DNA from: Mycobacteroides sp. LB1
Lineage (GTDB): Bacteria > Actinomycetota > Actinomycetes > Mycobacteriales > Mycobacteriaceae
Direction of reading: 5' to 3'
DNA: 64,000 bases
NCBI RefSeq assembly: GCF_013449725.1
Contig: NZ_JACCFF010000001.1
Location: 1,116,001-1,180,000, forward strand
In this document: one piece after another, positions 58,457 through 64,000 of the stretch
How the letters are laid out: the number at the start of each line of letters is the position of its first letter
How positions within the stretch are numbered: position 1 is the stretch's first letter
Notes under the pieces: model-generated
The model's database searches: none
What the model saw: only the letters and a program-made list of their open reading frames with translations
Told to the model about the DNA's origin: nothing
Made by a program: the position numbers and the translations under genes

Positions 58457-58512
58457 GAGCAGACGCTTAGTGCACACAAACTCCAGGACGGCTGTGCACT
58501 AAGCGTCTGCTC
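58457..58512. repeat. palindromic repeat, downstream copy at the DUF559 gene
   Basis: Perfect 19-bp arms (58457-58475 and 58494-58512) around an 18-base loop. The right arm covers the first two bases of the DUF559 stop codon. It shares arms and a closely similar loop with the copy at 59458-59519, in the same orientation. Confidence 0.85.
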
Positions 58513-59392
58513 ACCCAGCCTTTCGGGCAACGCTCAGGTGATGCCGGATACGCGCGACCAGGCCGATGGGATCGCGTCGCACATCCTCGACCGTGATCGG
58601 GACGATTGTCCAACCACATTCCTGCAACCGAGCGGTTCGCATCTTGTCACGCAGCATTCCTTCTCGACTCCCGTGCCATTCGATGCTGTCGTACTCCGCG
58701 GCAAGCCGTATATCAGGCCACGCGAAGTCGACTCGCCACAGCTCACCGCAACGATCAAAGATCTCAAACTGCAACTCGGGCAATGGAAGCCCACCGTCGA
58801 TCATGACGAGACGAGATTCACTCTCCATCACCGACTCGGCTCGTCCGTCGGCCAGCGGCAAGAGCTCACGGACCCTGACGATCCCCCGCCTGCCACGCTG
58901 GACATCCGCCGCGCGGGCGAGGTCAGCGACGCTGCACAGTCTGCTGCGCAACACCGCGTCGAGCACACCCAGCGCTCGGCCGCGTCGGATGGCGCGGGCG
59001 CATTCAATCGCGGTCCAGGGCGCAGTACTCATGAGACGTCCATCCAATTTGGACAACGGTGCGCCATCGCGTTGGTGGACAACCAGGTTGGGAGTCGGCC
59101 GTAGCCTCCGTCCCAGGTCGTAGACGTGCAATTCCTCGGGCCGCTCGGTATCGAATCCGTGCAGCGCGGCTGCTGTGAACATGCACGCGACTGCCTTCTC
59201 ACCTATGAACAGATCCAAGGCCTTCAGCCGTACCGCTATGCCAGGTTCCGGCGCCGTATAGACGCCACGATACTGGCGGATCACTTTGCGATTGGCTACC
59301 GCTTCGTCCAGACCACGCCTGCCGAGAACCTCCAGCAGCTGACTCCGCATCGCGACGCCACCGCCCATGGACAGCGCCCAGTCGAGACCCAT
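58511..59392 (-). CDS. DUF559 nuclease-like protein with AbiEi-like N-terminus
   Basis: A protein of about 293 residues. The N-terminal half resembles AbiEi-type winged-helix proteins (QLLEVLGRRGLDEAVANRKV, IRQYRGVYTAPEP), and the C-terminal 110 residues are DUF559, a Vsr/restriction-like fold: ESESRLVMIDGGLPLPELQF, WRVDFAWPDIRLAAEYDSIEWHG with the catalytic-type Asp/Glu, then RLQECGWTIVPITVEDV. ATG at 59392 was used; a TTG at 59434 and an ATG at 59368 are possible. The gene lies between two palindromic repeats and downstream of rpoC. Role unknown; a DNA-cleaving activity is inferred from fold only. Confidence 0.8.
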   Translation of the reverse strand: MGLDWALSMGGGVAMRSQLLEVLGRRGLDEAVANRKVIRQYRGVYTAPEPGIAVRLKALDLFIGEKAVACMFTAAALHGFDTERPEELHVYDLGRRLRPTPNLVVHQRDGAPLSKLDGRLMSTAPWTAIECARAIRRGRALGVLDAVLRSRLCSVADLARAADVQRGRRGIVRVRELLPLADGRAESVMESESRLVMIDGGLPLPELQFEIFDRCGELWRVDFAWPDIRLAAEYDSIEWHGSREGMLRDKMRTARLQECGWTIVPITVEDVRRDPIGLVARIRHHLSVARKAG

Positions 59393-59457
59393 CACACGAG
59401 CCTGCCCATGGACACGCCTGTTCGAAACACCCAATCGGGTTCTGTGGATAACACCAT

Positions 59458-59519
59458 CGCGAGCAGACGCTTAGTGCACACGAATCCCAGGATGGCTGTG
59501 CACTAAGCGTCTGCTCGCG
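59458..59519. repeat. palindromic repeat, upstream copy at the DUF559 gene
   Basis: Perfect 22-bp arms (59458-59479 and 59498-59519) around an 18-base loop, immediately between the DUF559 start region and the rpoC terminator. The arm gagcagacgcttagtgcac is identical to the downstream copy. Confidence 0.85.
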
Positions 59520-59544
59520 GGGAAAGGGTGAGGAACTGACGAAA

Positions 59545-59582
59545 CGAAAAGGCCCCCGGGAAATCTCCCGGGGGCCTTTTCG
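59545..59582 (-). terminator. terminator after rpoC
   Basis: A perfect 17-bp stem with a 4-base loop, starting 10 bases after the rpoC stop; the outer part of the stem carries AAAA/TTTT, giving T-rich sequence on the minus strand. It ends the rpoB-rpoC transcript. Confidence 0.8.
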
Positions 59583-59592
59583 TGCTTACGAA

Positions 59593-63540
<3,948 letters not shown>

Positions 63541-63576
63541 GTAAACTCCCTTTCCCCTTGCGGGATAGAAATCGGA

Positions 63577-64000
<424 letters not shown>

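Overview
The window is high-GC actinobacterial DNA and almost certainly comes from the chromosome of a rapidly growing mycobacterium, most likely a Mycobacteroides (abscessus-chelonae group). The evidence is the combination of a complete mycofactocin locus, cutinase and DUF3060/DUF3558 envelope proteins, and a gene order that, read on the minus strand, follows the recalled M. tuberculosis block from rpoB/rpoC through fadE8-echA, rpsL-rpsG-fusA-tuf, mftR-mftABCDEFG and the S10 ribosomal operon. No tRNA, rRNA, prophage, insertion sequence or CRISPR array was seen.

Layout, left to right: partial gdhA, a small secreted protein, a membrane acyltransferase and a carboxylesterase (1-5017). Then the rplN-rplX-rplE-rpsN ribosomal segment (5133-6604). 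Then an accessory block with an MHS transporter, a cutinase, two alpha/beta hydrolases, a PaaX-type regulator and a membrane protein (6808-12241). It separates that segment from the first part of the S10 operon, rpsJ-rplC-rplD-rplW-rplB-rpsS-rplV-rpsC-rplP-rpmC-rpsQ (12387-17809), which ends in its own terminator. Next come a PdxH-like flavoprotein, a DUF4442 protein, a cytochrome P450 and a thiolase-like protein (18207-22348). Ethanolamine ammonia-lyase eutBC and an ethanolamine permease (22396-26058) lie directly behind the mycofactocin genes mftG to mftA (26120-32823), with divergent mftR.

From 33568 to 43063 the mycofactocin neighbourhood continues: a ferredoxin-type reductase and, further on, a mycofactocin-type SDR with a KstR-like operator. 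Between them sits an arginine/ornithine cassette (AsnC regulator, amidinotransferase, rocD, permease, universal stress protein). The str operon (rpsL, rpsG, fusA, tuf) occupies 43152-47481, followed by a TetR regulator, paired DUF3060 proteins, paired DUF3558 lipoproteins, an enoyl-CoA hydratase/PaaX/FadE8 lipid set, an ArsR-SRPBCC pair with an apparently leaderless promoter, a permease, two small membrane proteins, a DUF559 nuclease-like gene bounded by two palindromic repeats, rpoC, and the 3' end of rpoB.

How the parts fit: the housekeeping genes (transcription, translation) share the minus strand with accessory redox and lipid genes placed between their operons. MftA-MftF make the redox cofactor mycofactocin, MftG reoxidises it, and mycofactocin-type dehydrogenases use it. 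The eut genes next door release acetaldehyde from ethanolamine, a plausible metabolic link. The most unusual sequence signals are two short repeat families. One has copies inside the coding sequences of mftA and mftC in the same reading frame. The other is a perfect palindrome on each side of the DUF559 gene.
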